Source: Elysia marginata
Lineage: Eukaryota; Mollusca; Gastropoda; Plakobranchidae
Assembly (NCBI GenBank): GCA_019649035.1
Contig: BMAT01011185.1
Span: 172,909-203,440 of the forward strand
Reading direction: 5' to 3'
DNA: 30,532 bases
Part shown: piece by piece, positions 20,098 to 29,770 of the stretch
Layout of the letters: every line of letters begins with the position of its first letter
How positions within the stretch are numbered: position 1 is the first letter of the stretch
Notes under the pieces: generated by a model
Seen by the model: only the letters and a program-made list of their open reading frames with translations
What the model was told of the DNA's origin: nothing
The model's database searches: none
Translations under genes and position numbers: made by a program

Positions 20098-21263
20098 TTA
20101 GATAAGATTCTGGTTTAAAAACAGCATGTTGCTCAGACGACCTGGCCGAAACTTATTTCTTTGCTGGGCAAACTCAATCCCTTCCTTACTGAAAAGTCGT
20201 ATTGATGGAGTTGCAGTGGCAGGTACACACAAAAACCTTTTAGCCAAGACTTTGAGATGTGGAAATTGTACCTCATTGAGTCTCCACCACTGCAATGGGT
20301 CTCCAGTTCTCATAATATTCACCTCCTTAAAAAAGCGATGTGTTTCATTATCTGCCTCTGAAACATCTGTTTTCAAAGCTTTAGCATTAACAACTTTTTT
20401 ATCAAACATGCCCCAGAGAGATGCAGAGCTGTTGGAGATGGTGGTTGAATCTTTATTGTCCACAGAGTCTGTTGTCTTGACGATAGTTTGTGTGTCGAGG
20501 AGGAGTCTTTCCTGTGCTGCCTCCAGGGCTTCTGTATCTGTAAATGCATGCTGCTTGAATCGTGGGTCCAGGAGCGTGGCTGTGGCCAGCAAAGGGTTGT
20601 TCTCAAGGTTCGAGAAATGATGATGCATCTCAGAAATGAGAGCACTCTTTAGATCGGCTAAAGCACCTTCTTCATCAGCTATGAGGCTGCTGGCAGTAAC
20701 TTGCTGAAGGAGACTTGCCAGAGGAATCAGCTTTGATACGCATGTGTACTCTTCAGTACACAGCTCCTCCACAGCCGCTTGGAAGGGGCTCAAGATCTGA
20801 ATCATCTCGCGGATAAGCTCAACCTCGTCATCGCAGAGACACATGTCATCTTTTCCCAGGAGACACAACACAGTATTGACTGCCTCATACTGGCCAACCA
20901 TCTTCTGCATCATAGCATACATCGATGTCCATAGACCTGGCTGTTCCTGCTTGAGCCTCTCTGCAGGTAAGTTGTGTTGCTCCTGGACCGATGCAAGAGC
21001 ATCAGATGCCTTGAGATTCTCATAAAAATAGGTCGAAGTGTTACTAATTTTCTTGTGGACGCGGACCAACTCAGTTACTGAGGCAATAGCATTATTCACT
21101 ACAAGGTTTAATGAGTGACCAAAGCATGAAAATTCTTCCCAGCCGTTGACAGCAATGGCGCTCGACAAAACTTCATCTGGTAGGTTGGATAGAAGAACAA
21201 TCACATTTCCTGTCAAACCCCATTCATCTGTTATCCTCTTCAGGTTAGAGGCTACATTGGTTT
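20098..21263 (-). CDS. BED/hAT gene, exon 3 (core and dimerisation region)
   Basis: It codes residues 270-657 and the stop. It starts after a CTCTCAG acceptor (21264-21270) with TNVASNLKRITDEWGL. The motif usually reading VVTDN is VLLSN, so the second catalytic Asp is missing. CFGHSLNLVV (C316, H319) keeps the conserved Cys/His. The usual RWNS motif is LWTS. LLDPRFK (500-506), DPLQWWRLNE (591-600) and FPHLKVLAKRFLCVPATA lead to PSIRLFS, where SERxFS is usual. The end FLNQNLI resembles the hAT C terminus. There are no internal stops over 388 codons. Confidence 0.9.
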
Positions 21264-24200
21264 CTGAGAGAAAAACAAAGAAAGCAATGTTGTATTAAGA
21301 GTTAACATGTAATATTTGCATATGTCTGGATTTCTTTTTTGATAATTTTCAGAAATAAAATTCTTTTCAATGAGATTTGAAAAAAAAAACTGGAGGAAAT
21401 ACTTTCGTTAGAAGAAAATCAGATCTATTACAGAATACAGAATTCTTTATCAATCCCACATGTGAAAAATAATTTGTGATGAAATATTGCTGTACTTTTT
21501 CTTTTATTTAAATTTTATAGTGAACGTTATGTCCTCAATATGAATTATGATACATGTTTAGATTATATAAAAAGGGAAAAAATACACTGTGTTTCTTCAA
21601 AGGTATCTTTCTAAAAACTCTAAAATATGATCATATATCTGCGAAAAAGGTTGTGTTATTAACAATGATTTAATCACTACACTTTTGTAGTGAACGTTAT
21701 GTCCAAAGAGTGACATATTGTTCCATTGTAGAATATGAAACTAATTGAAAATTCTTATTTTGAAAAGTTGAAGGGTTCTAGTGTGAACTTCAGCTAACCT
21801 TTTTTACATTTTAATAGAATTTTTAACTAACACATATTTTAAACTTTTCATATATTGGATTCTCATAGACATATGTCACGACACTTACTTTGACTCTACA
21901 ACTAAAAAAAAAAACAAGTAAAACTCATTAAAACTGTTGTAGTTTTTAAATTATAATGGGTTTCCTAACAGTAAACACCTCCAACCACAAATATCTTATA
22001 AAGCATGCATACTTTTAGAATTATAAACTTTTATCGGAAAGAATCGTTACGTCCTAAATATACAGGGAGCTGTTACAACCATAGCATTTTTTACCTATCC
22101 AAGGGTAAATTTTTTATCTTTTTTCTTTCATATTAGTGAAGATAGGGAATTTCTCTATAGATACCATACAGACACAATTTAAAGTGCTTTGGGAGAATTT
22201 AATTTTTTCATCCCACTGTCCATGTTTCATGGACCAGCTTTTGGGAATGCCTCACATGTTTTAAAAATAGCACACTAACAAATTATGGATAAAAATATCT
22301 AGGCTATCATTCAAGATCAGATCATATATATGAGATTAATTATATTGTTAAACATTAATTTACACATTTAGGTAGGAAGTTTTAAAAAATTTGTTACGGA
22401 AATTCTGTTGAATTTGAACATTTAGATAATTAGAATTGATTGATTGAAGGATATTTTATAAGCCCAATTCCACTTCAAAGGTGCTCTCAGGGCTTGGGTC
22501 CCAATGACAATGTACGGGCTGGCACCCAGAGACTAGCAGGTATACCAATTACCATGACTTTGCCTCAGCCGGTCACATTATACTGACACCGACCCAACCA
22601 GTAGGAGCCCGGACTGTAGATAACTAGAAGAAATGCTAAGACTAAACATGCTGTGTAATGATCAAGGTACTTAGCGTTTTATTGTTGATGTGCCCATTTG
22701 CTTTGGGTATGAAAAAGTCACTGATAGCTGTTTGACCTATACCTACCACTTTTCTGTATGTCAAATTTGTCAAGTAAAGGGTGTCTGTCTTATTGAGAGG
22801 CAAACTATTCGTATTCAATAAATCAAACACAGAAACTTACCTGTCTTCTCCTCTGAATAATCCAAAGTTTCCAGCACATAGCTGTTCATGGCCCAGGTGT
22901 CTTTAATACAGTGAGCAGTCATGGTTAGGAATGCCTGCGACTCTCGATATGTCCATGTCTCCAGTGTAAGGGCCACAGTTGACACTGTCTCCAGCTCTTT
23001 TTTCACTTGTGTCTTTCTCTCTTCTACCAGCTTGGGTACCAGTGTGTTTGAGATGCTCTTTCTGTCGGGCAGGTCAAGCTGAATTCCACAGGCAGATAAG
23101 AACTTATTAAAGCCCTTCTTAAGCACAATAGAGGGATGCAGCATGTCCACGGCTAGCCAATGGAGCAGGGCGTTCTTTATGTCGACGTTGGACGACCTTC
23201 CTGAAAACAAGAAATTATAGAAAAGAAAAAAAAAAGAATGCGCTTTAAGACAAAAATGAAAAAAAAAACTTTCCAGAGAAACGAAATTTGAAGAGAACAT
23301 GACTAGTGTGAATTAATAAATGCCTTTGGCCTAGAGCCAAAACACTATATTAAATTTTAACCATTTAAATTAAGATTTTAACTGTAATGCAGTTGTATTG
23401 TAACCTAATCATGAATTTTTCATTTACTATTGAGTATTGTAACTATATCTAGGCTTAGGTATACATTCAAACAAAAATATCCCTAACCCTTCAAGGTATT
23501 CTGCAAAAATCGGTTTAAAAAATTAACTTTTGTTGTACAGGGATTTTACCAAATTACATGTATTCAGTGAGTTAGGCATGTAAGGTGTCATTTTCGATTA
23601 ACTTTAAATAGAAAAATATTACTTGCTTATAAAATAAAAGTTACATCAAAGTACAATAAAATTTTTAAAACTTGGGCTGTGACAAAAGGTGATTTTGCAT
23701 TCTAAAAGACAACTTTAGGAGCTGAAATTTTTTACTCTGTCAACATATCGATTTTGAAAAGGTCCCATTCAATTTTAGTATCTACTAGCTAGCAAAAAGC
23801 AGGGGGGTTATCGATCTTAAAACCAAAGTAGACTCAAGATCTGAATCACCAGCTAAAGCTGTCATTTTTAAAATTACATGTAGGTCAGAATCACCCAACA
23901 CTCCTGAGGTGTTCCTTTTTTCATGTCAGAATAACTTGCCACATAATTATGAGTTTTGAGATCTAAATGTCATGTTCTGTAAAATTAATTTGTGTTCAAA
24001 ATATTGCATTTTGCGAGCAAGATTATATGACTTATAATTTTAGTTCTAAAATATATAAATAAATAGCCCTTAAGCTGGATATCATATCCTTCCCGACACA
24101 TCACACATCCTTTTGTCATGAAAGGCTCCTTTAACTCAAGGTCAAATGTAAAAGTGTTAGGGTAAAGGTTTTAATTGAAACAAAAAAAAATTCATGTTTA

Positions 24201-25475
24201 AAAATATATTGAACTATAGACGGTGTGTGAGATTTTCTTTTGTTATTGAACTTAACCAAGACAGCTTATAGCTAAGTTGCATCAGGTTGTTAAGGGAGAC
24301 AGACATTTATATATACAAGTCATAAAAGGGTACGGGGTACCATCTTTTACTATAGGAAGCCAGCATGAAGCTGGCTTACTAAGTCCGCACTTGGAGTGGG
24401 ACTAAATCTAGAGGTCACCTGATAAAGAGGGTGGTGTTTTTTTTAGAAGTATTTTGCTGTATCAACAAGTATTTTACTCTATCATTCATTTAGCCACAGG
24501 CTAACATTTGTTTTCTATGTTGAATTGAGTAAAGGACTGTCACTCTTTAGTGTTTCTAACTGTGAATAGTATTATTTTATTAAACAATTTGTATTTCAAT
24601 CATGTCGCAGTCTGTGACACAAAGCTTTAAATTGAGTTCAAAGACTGCATAAAATCATTAATTTAGAAAATGCTGTGCAGAAATAATGACTGACGCAATA
24701 ATGATTGCAAAATTTTTAAAAATGTTCTAAACCAATTTTTCCAATCTGATATCTATAGAACATCTTAATTTTGAGGATTAAACTGATTATAAATACCAGT
24801 ACATAAACAAACCCACACTAAAAAGTTTTTAAAAATTTTTTACTTTAGCTTATAATGATTAAATGTCCACATTTAAAGCAGGTGTGTCAACTTTAAAAAG
24901 TACAAATTTACCAAATTTTTAAGTTTTACTTTTAAAAAGGTACATGTATAAAAATATATACAAAAAAGACAGAAAACAAAATTTGACTTTAAGAAAAAAA
25001 ATAAAATCAATGATTCAATCACCTCACCTCGACCAATACTACTGCTGTAACTCTTCTTGCCTGGAGTCATCAAGGCTTGTGGAGTAAATCCTGAGCTGAC
25101 CGGACCATCTGGGTCAGGTTTGATTTGCATCAAACTCCCAGGCACCACAGTATAATCCCCAGACTCCCCAACGCTACCAGGGGGTCTCCCCCTGCCACGA
25201 CCTCTTGCCCTTACATAAGGAGTAACTGTCTTGCCTGCCTTTGCCTTGAGCTCCATGTAAAGTTTGGCATCTTGTTCCCGCTGGTCCTCAGCTTCCTCAT
25301 AACTGGCTGGGTGTCTAGATCGCAGATGGCAGAACATGTTGGATGTGTTGGAGCCATGCTGGCAAATCATGTTACACAAGCGGCACCTGGCCTTAAATGG
25401 ATCATCTGGCAGCTTGTCAAAGTAGTACCAAACCACACTACGAGGTCGCCTTGGTGTGCGTTGCTTGGTGGACAT
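20098..25475 (-). CDS. BED zinc-finger, hAT-transposase-derived protein (three exons, intact)
   Basis: Joining 25475-25028, 23200-22841 and 21263-20098 gives an uninterrupted 657-residue protein. Both introns are phase 1 with strong sites (GAG|GTGAGG...TTTTCAG and ACAG|GTAAGT...CTCTCAG). The ATG at 25475 has a G at -3. Domains are a BED finger (residues 14-55), an AT-hook-like basic patch (90-99), a hAT transposase fold (about 150-590) with CFGHSLNLVV and LLDPRFK, and a C-terminal hAT dimerisation region (DPLQWWRLNE to the end). Residues where hAT enzymes carry catalytic Asp, Asp and Glu read E230 (TLETWT), S295/N296 and I624 (PSIRLFS). An intact frame without catalytic acids suggests a nuclear DNA-binding host gene of the ZBED type. 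It could instead be a recently dead transposon. No flanking hAT ends were seen. Confidence 0.85.
21264..22840 (-). other. Intron 2 of the BED/hAT gene
   Basis: A 1,577-bp phase-1 intron, GTAAGT...CTCTCAG. It contains a 5'-truncated SINE (22436-22616) and two copies of TAGTGAACGTTATGTCC (21518 and 21688) 170 bp apart. A hairpin, CACTACA/TGTAGTG, lies just before the second copy. It is otherwise AT-rich with no coding content. Confidence 0.8.
22436..22616 (-). mobile_element. tRNA-derived SINE, copy 2 (5'-truncated)
   Basis: It matches the central part and tail of copies 1 and 3 but stops after GTCCGGGCTCC, before the tRNA-like head. TAGATAATTAGAA (22423-22435) and TAGATAACTAGAA (22617-22629) form a 13-bp target duplication with one mismatch. 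Loss of the 5' part with intact target duplication is the signature of incomplete LINE-driven reverse transcription. It carries an internal CCAATTA insertion. It lies in intron 2 of the BED/hAT gene, in the gene's own sense. Confidence 0.9.
22841..23200 (-). CDS. BED/hAT gene, exon 2
   Basis: It codes residues 150-269: NVDIKNALLHWLAVDMLHPSIV, FLSACGIQLDLPDRKSIS, VALTLETWTYRESQAFLTMTAHCI. The last block is the hAT core strand, where transposases usually read TxDxWTS with the first catalytic Asp; here Glu replaces Asp. The acceptor (TTTTCAG, 23201-23207) and the donor GTAAGT at 22840-22835 are strong. The 360-bp length keeps the frame (phase 1 in, phase 1 out). Confidence 0.9.
23201..25027 (-). 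other. Intron 1 of the BED/hAT gene
   Basis: A 1,827-bp phase-1 intron, GTGAGG...TTTTCAG, with a T-rich stretch before the acceptor. It is AT-rich. A short hairpin (AGCCAGC/GCTGGCT) sits near 24358-24378. No coding content or clear transposon is visible. Confidence 0.8.
25028..25475 (-). CDS. BED/hAT gene, exon 1 (BED finger)
   Basis: It codes residues 1-149. SVVWYYFDKLPDDPFKARC opens a classic BED finger with the aromatic pair, then CRLC (C31, C34), CHLRSRH (H50, H55) and HPASY. BED fingers bind DNA in hAT transposases and ZBED proteins. Downstream, RGRGRGRPPG resembles an AT-hook and IKPD (K119) matches a sumoylation consensus. Both are common in chromatin proteins but are weak as evidence. 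The exon ends one base into codon 150 at a GTGAGG donor. Reading on into the intron reaches a stop only at 24873, but the in-phase join with exon 2 favours splicing at 25028. Confidence 0.85.
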
Positions 25476-25698
25476 GGCTCGAATTTACTGTAAGCCACTT
25501 GCAATTTTTGGCTTGCACAACTTAAAAGATCAATAAATTGATGAAAGTGAAGGGAAGTGAAAATATCTCTGAAATACAGAAAAAGTAGCCGATGAAAAAA
25601 AGCTGTTCAAATACGATGTGAGACTTTGAGTAATTTGGAATCAATAGAACTATAGAAGAACAAAAGACAAGGGCAACTCTCAAACTAAGGCCTGTAGG

Positions 25699-25949
25699 TT
25701 GATTGATTGAAGGGTATTTTTACAAGCCCAATTCCACTTCAAAGGTGCTCTCAGGGCTTGGGTCCCAATGACAATTTACGGGCTGCCACCCAGAGACTAG
25801 CGTGGATACCATGACTTAGCCTCAGCCGGTCACATTATACTGACACCGACCCAACCAGTAGGGGCCCGGACTGTGCTCGGCTGTGTTTCGAACCCGCGAC
25901 CTCTTGGCCACGGAGCGAAGCCACTACCAACTGAGCTATCTAGGCCCCT
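25699..25949 (-). mobile_element. tRNA-derived SINE, copy 3 (full length)
   Basis: A complete copy about 220 bp upstream of the BED/hAT start. The head reads GGGGCCTAGATAGCTCAG on the minus strand with an A box (TAGCTCAGTTGG) and B box (GGGTTCGAAAC), both good RNA polymerase III promoter matches. The tail is TCAATCAA. AAGGCCTGTAGG at 25687-25698 and 25950-25961 is a perfect 12-bp target duplication (14 bp if CT is included). Confidence 0.95.
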
Positions 25950-25961
25950 AAGGCCTGTAGG

Positions 25962-27538
25962 AGCAGTAGTTGTGCTAAAATTGGCAATACCAGAATAGGT
26001 TACTTGCAAGGAGATGTTGAATTAAATTGCTTGATTTTTAGAAAAAAATAATTTGAGCTGAAATGCAGTAACCCCAAATTTCAGGTGAAAACAAAGCTGA
26101 AATCCCAAATTTGAGGTGAAGAAAAGCAGGTTAAATCTGACAAAAATCTCTCGTTAAAAGCAGCAACACTTTTGAGGGTGAAAATTACAACATCGGTGCA
26201 TCCCTCACCTTGGACGCGAGACACATGCTCTTTTGATAAGAATTTGTTTTACAATAACAGTCAAGCACAATTTGCGGCTGTGACCTTTGTGGTGGTACTG
26301 GTAGACAAATTAGTCAAGATACTTTGTCCACCATCACAAATGACAGAGCCAAGGCCTTGTAAATTTTAACATTATAAATCTGAATTAAAACCAAGGGAAG
26401 CTAATAAAAAAAAGGCCATTCTTTTTATGATTAAAGGGTTTTGAAAATTGTCTCAGTTTCACATTGAAATATCTCAAGTTCTACTAAACCGATTGAAACA
26501 TAGGGGCTGCCACTTTGAGCTTTATTTTTTTCTTTTGTTCAGTGGTCACTTCCAATAATCGGAATTCCTGCAAAAATCAGAGAACTTGCATCCCGGCATA
26601 AATATATAATCGATTCAAATCGATCTTGTCATTGTATTTTTTACGATTCATAACTGACACGGTTGGCTCATCACTTCATTATAAATCTAAAAGTAAATCT
26701 TTGTAAATATCGTCAAACCTGCTGCCAACGACAACCATTGATGGTTGTAAATCAATGACAATTATTTTCATTGTGGTTGTAATGGACATGTGGTTGTGTT
26801 GCGCAGTATGCTTGTAAATCATGCATTCCTTTTCAGGTCTGTCTTAATATTGCAAACAGTCCCTTCTGAGTTCCCATTTGATGATTTGTATGACTTGATT
26901 AAAAGTTAAACTTTAAAGTTTAAAACTAAAAGCAATTTCGCCTTTCGATTTTAAAAATCCTATCTTTCCAACACAGCGGCATTTCTGCCTCTTTTCATTT
27001 ATAATTTAAATACAACTGAAAGTTACTATTACTAATGCAAGCTGTGGTTATCAAGATCAATCACATCTGTAATGTCGCCTATGTTGAGAGACTTGATAAA
27101 ATGGCGACCATTATAATGGTCATACATGTATAAATATGATAGTCTCAAAAACCTGTTTAAACCTCACAAACAAGCTCTAGCTCTGTTGCGGCCGCAGCTA
27201 AACCCTCTTATGAAGGAGCACATGTAAACAACAAAGCACAAGGAAACAGGGCACTTTTTCCATTCCTTGTCAGCATACGCTCAAATCAGTTTCACCACGG
27301 CTGTCCTGTGCCTGCAGCAGGCGATTTTGGTGGTAGAATTACATGTAATGATGTATGTATACATAACATCACAGCTAAACAAATAAAAACGTTGAGTAAG
27401 GAGGTGTGAAGAACGGGTAGGGAGGGGCAGGTCCGAGTTCTGGACTGAGCAGCTTATTGGTTTTTGTTTGATCATGAAAGAGGAAAGACAGGTAGCATTA
27501 AAAAAGTTGTTTTTTTTAACATAAAGGGATCTTTAGTG
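25962..27538. other. Intergenic sequence, nothing recognised
   Basis: About 1.6 kb of AT-rich sequence upstream of the BED/hAT gene. A locally repetitive GGTTGT/CAACCA patch (26720-26800) is visible. I see no coding motif, RNA gene or inverted ends. Confidence 0.5.
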
Positions 27539-27637
27539 TTAATTGCTACAGAGTGACGATCTTACAATTAATGCTGCATTAATTGCTACAGAGTGACGAT
27601 GTAACAATTAACGTGCTTTTAATTGCTACAGAGTGAG
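27539..27637. repeat. 40-bp tandem repeat, 2.4 copies
   Basis: AATTGCTACAGAGTGA starts at 27541, 27581 and 27621, exactly 40 bp apart. The first two units also share CGAT-T-ACAATTAA-G-T. The third is partial. It is a short minisatellite. Confidence 0.95.
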
Positions 27638-27639
27638 AC

Positions 27640-28367
27640 AAGCTCTTCTGTTTCTGGAGGCAAAGATTCAAAACAAAAACTTGTCAATGTCGTGTATATT
27701 ACATCATTTTACATGTATAAGATAATAAGTTCTTTGTTTCACTCTCCCACTTCCTTGTATGATTGTTAGCCAGCCAGAATCCAGCTTAATAGTTAAGAGA
27801 TGGATAACTGCTTAGAGAAAATGTTTTTGTTTTGTTTTAAAAGCCTCAAAGTTTTCATTTTTAAAATTGTCTTGTGTCTAGGTCATAATGCCACATGGTG
27901 GTTTTTGTGTAATCTCGTTTTAAACATGTTGTGTGTTTATTTTCATATTTGCATTTAATTTTGCAATCACATTCGACTGCACAGAAATTTTTGGACATGC
28001 TCTTTTGAACGCTTGAAAAATAGGCCTGAGCCCCATAAATCTGTTTGGATGTCTAGAGATCTAAACCAGGGCGAGTTAAAGAATAAAAAATCGAAGGCTT
28101 TGCTTCTAGATCTAGACTAGATCAATCATCAAGAGAGATAGAAAGAGTGAGCAAAAGAGTTGGAAAGAGAGAGAGAAAATAGAAATATATAATTGTGAAA
28201 ATGAGAAATAAAGAAACTAAGTTTGGACTTACTTAGAATCAGGACAGAGAGAAAAATGCCTTGATCGAGATAAGAGAAGGAGAAACAACTTTCAGTTTAA
28301 CGAGCTCTGGGCCTAAATGTAAATTCTAGATTGGGATAGCCTTGTAGAGAGTGAGTGAGGAGAAAAA
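27640..28367. other. Intergenic sequence, nothing recognised
   Basis: AT-rich sequence. A patch of TCTAGATCTAGACTAGATC-like repeats near 28105 and a GAGA-rich stretch at 28130-28180 are the only structure visible. Confidence 0.5.
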
Positions 28368-28375
28368 GAAGAAAC

Positions 28376-28473
28376 GGGATAATCCTGGCATTGGGCCTCT
28401 GGCAAGACTGACGAAATGAAGAGGATGATCACCTTTTTTTTTAACACCAGCGGGCCAATTCCAGGATTCAGCC
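28376..28473 (+). mobile_element. Tiny inverted-repeat element, copy 1 (98 bp)
   Basis: It starts GGGATAATCCTGGCATTGG and ends with the imperfect inverse (CCAATTCCAGGATTCAGCC). A perfect 8-bp target duplication, GAAGAAAC, lies at 28368-28375 and 28474-28481. The centre contains GACTGACGAAATGAAG, shared with copies 2 and 3. An 8-bp duplication fits the hAT, P or Merlin superfamilies; GG at the tips favours Merlin. Confidence 0.85.
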
Positions 28474-28831
28474 GAAGAAACTAGGCAATGATCTAGAAAT
28501 AGAAAAAAGACGATAAAGTTGAGAAACCATGCTAAGAAGATCAAAATAAGGTCGAAACAGGAACAATGTGATACAAGTCTTGGGTGAAAGGTGAGAGTCA
28601 CTAATGGCAGCAGCCAATCGGATTGGCATATCCCGAATGTTAAATTTTGAGCAATTAACGCTGTTATTAGGTTCTTTTTGCCAAAAATAGACACCACATG
28701 ACTTCTACAGGGACATTGCTTCGCTGATCCCCAGGCTTGTAAACACATTAGGCCTAGTTAGCAGACAAGGCATTCCACCCCCTTTCCTTGGTTAAATTTC
28801 TATCATTCTCAGTCTTGGTGGTTTAAGAACC

Positions 28832-28930
28832 GGGATAATCCTGGCATTGGCCCGCTGGCGAGACTGACGAAATGAAGGAAATCATGACAACCCATTTTTA
28901 ATGCCAGCGGGCCAATCCCAGGATAAAGCC
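28832..28930 (+). mobile_element. Tiny inverted-repeat element, copy 2 (99 bp)
   Basis: Same family as copy 1 and the same orientation. Inverted arms of about 28 bp flank a 43-bp centre. The perfect 8-bp target duplication TAAGAACC is at 28824-28831 and 28931-28938. Its duplication differs from copy 1, so it is an independent insertion. Confidence 0.95.
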
Positions 28931-29022
28931 TAAGAACCTTGTTAAAATCACTTAATGATATATAATTATATTTCATGATTAGGAAGTAGACCTACTTAGA
29001 TTGCACACATCATGCATAGATC

Positions 29023-29118
29023 GGCTTAATCCTGGGATTGGCCCGCTGGTGTTAAAAATGGGTTATCATCCTCTTCATTTCGTCAGTCCTGTCAGCGGGC
29101 CAATGCCTGGATTATCCC
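29023..29118 (-). mobile_element. Tiny inverted-repeat element, copy 3 (96 bp, opposite orientation)
   Basis: It starts GGCTTAATCCTGGGATTGG and ends CCTGGATTATCCC, with the centre reversed relative to copies 1 and 2. The perfect 8-bp target duplication CATAGATC is at 29015-29022 and 29119-29126. It is the third independent insertion within 750 bp. Confidence 0.95.
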
Positions 29119-29132
29119 CATAGATCTATATA

Positions 29133-29285
29133 GGGGCAGGGTGGCAGAGTGGTTAGCGGGTCGAACTTGAGATCTGGAGGCCGAGGGTTCAATTCCTGAC
29201 TTTGTCATACATTTTGCAAAATTTTTCCCCAGTCCATCCACCTGTAAAATGGGTAGGCCTATCTGGCTAAAGGCAGGGCTTGAAA
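29133..29285 (+). mobile_element. Second tRNA-derived SINE family, one copy
   Basis: The head GTGGCAGAGTGGTTAGCG resembles an A box with the tRNA D-arm, and GAGGGTTCAATTCCTGA the B box. The body continues CCCAGTCCATCCACCTG and TGTAAAATGGGTAGG, an arrangement I recall from common invertebrate SINEs. The head does not fold as a full cloverleaf, so it is not a tRNA gene. The 3' end is unclear and no target duplication was found. Confidence 0.6.
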
Positions 29286-29507
29286 TTAATTACATGTAGA
29301 CTATTTGAACGCCTAACAGGCTGCCATAGTGTAATCATCAGTGCTCTGAAATGTGAGATGAATATGCTCTGGTGTGTACTGTATAGATCTAGGCCTATTG
29401 CAGTATTGGGGTAGATCTACAAAGTAAGTCATGAGACTGCCTTTGGCGGTGGAGGAGGCTCACTCAGACTCTAACTAGTCTAAACATTACGATTATTGAG
29501 CTGGGTC

Positions 29508-29762
29508 GGAAAGACTTCCATACCGACGCGCCACTTTGAAATTAATTTAAAGCACTAGATAAACTTGTTACCTGCTACAATATGACTAATCCAATGTTAA
29601 TGGATAAATATTCACTGGACATTGGTTTAGTGCGTTGTATTTTTATATAAATGGAATTTTCTTTCACCACTCGGGACAACGCAAGTGTATGTGACGCCAT
29701 TTTGTAAACAGACTTGCTTCATTTCGTTACTTTTACTGGCGCGTCGGTATGGAAGTCTTTCC
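29508..29762. mobile_element. Non-autonomous element with perfect 26-bp inverted ends (255 bp)
   Basis: The ends at 29508-29533 and 29737-29762 are perfect 26-base inverted repeats starting GGAAAGACTTCCATACC. The 8-bp duplication GCTGGGTC flanks them at 29500-29507 and 29763-29770. The centre has no reading frame. As with the tiny elements, an 8-bp duplication with GG tips fits Merlin, while hAT and P remain possible. Perfect arms suggest a recent insertion. Confidence 0.95.
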
Positions 29763-29770
29763 GCTGGGTC

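Noticed and set aside
20126-20620. 164-codon frame on the plus strand
   Set aside because: It is antisense to exon 3 of the BED/hAT gene and has no motif of its own.
25125-25493. 122-codon frame on the plus strand
   Set aside because: It is antisense to the BED finger exon.
27539-27637. Possible CRISPR-like spaced repeat
   Set aside because: The units are directly tandem, only 2.4 copies, in eukaryotic sequence.
29133-29205. Possible tRNA gene
   Set aside because: A and B boxes are present, but I cannot form a full cloverleaf, and the body continues as a SINE.
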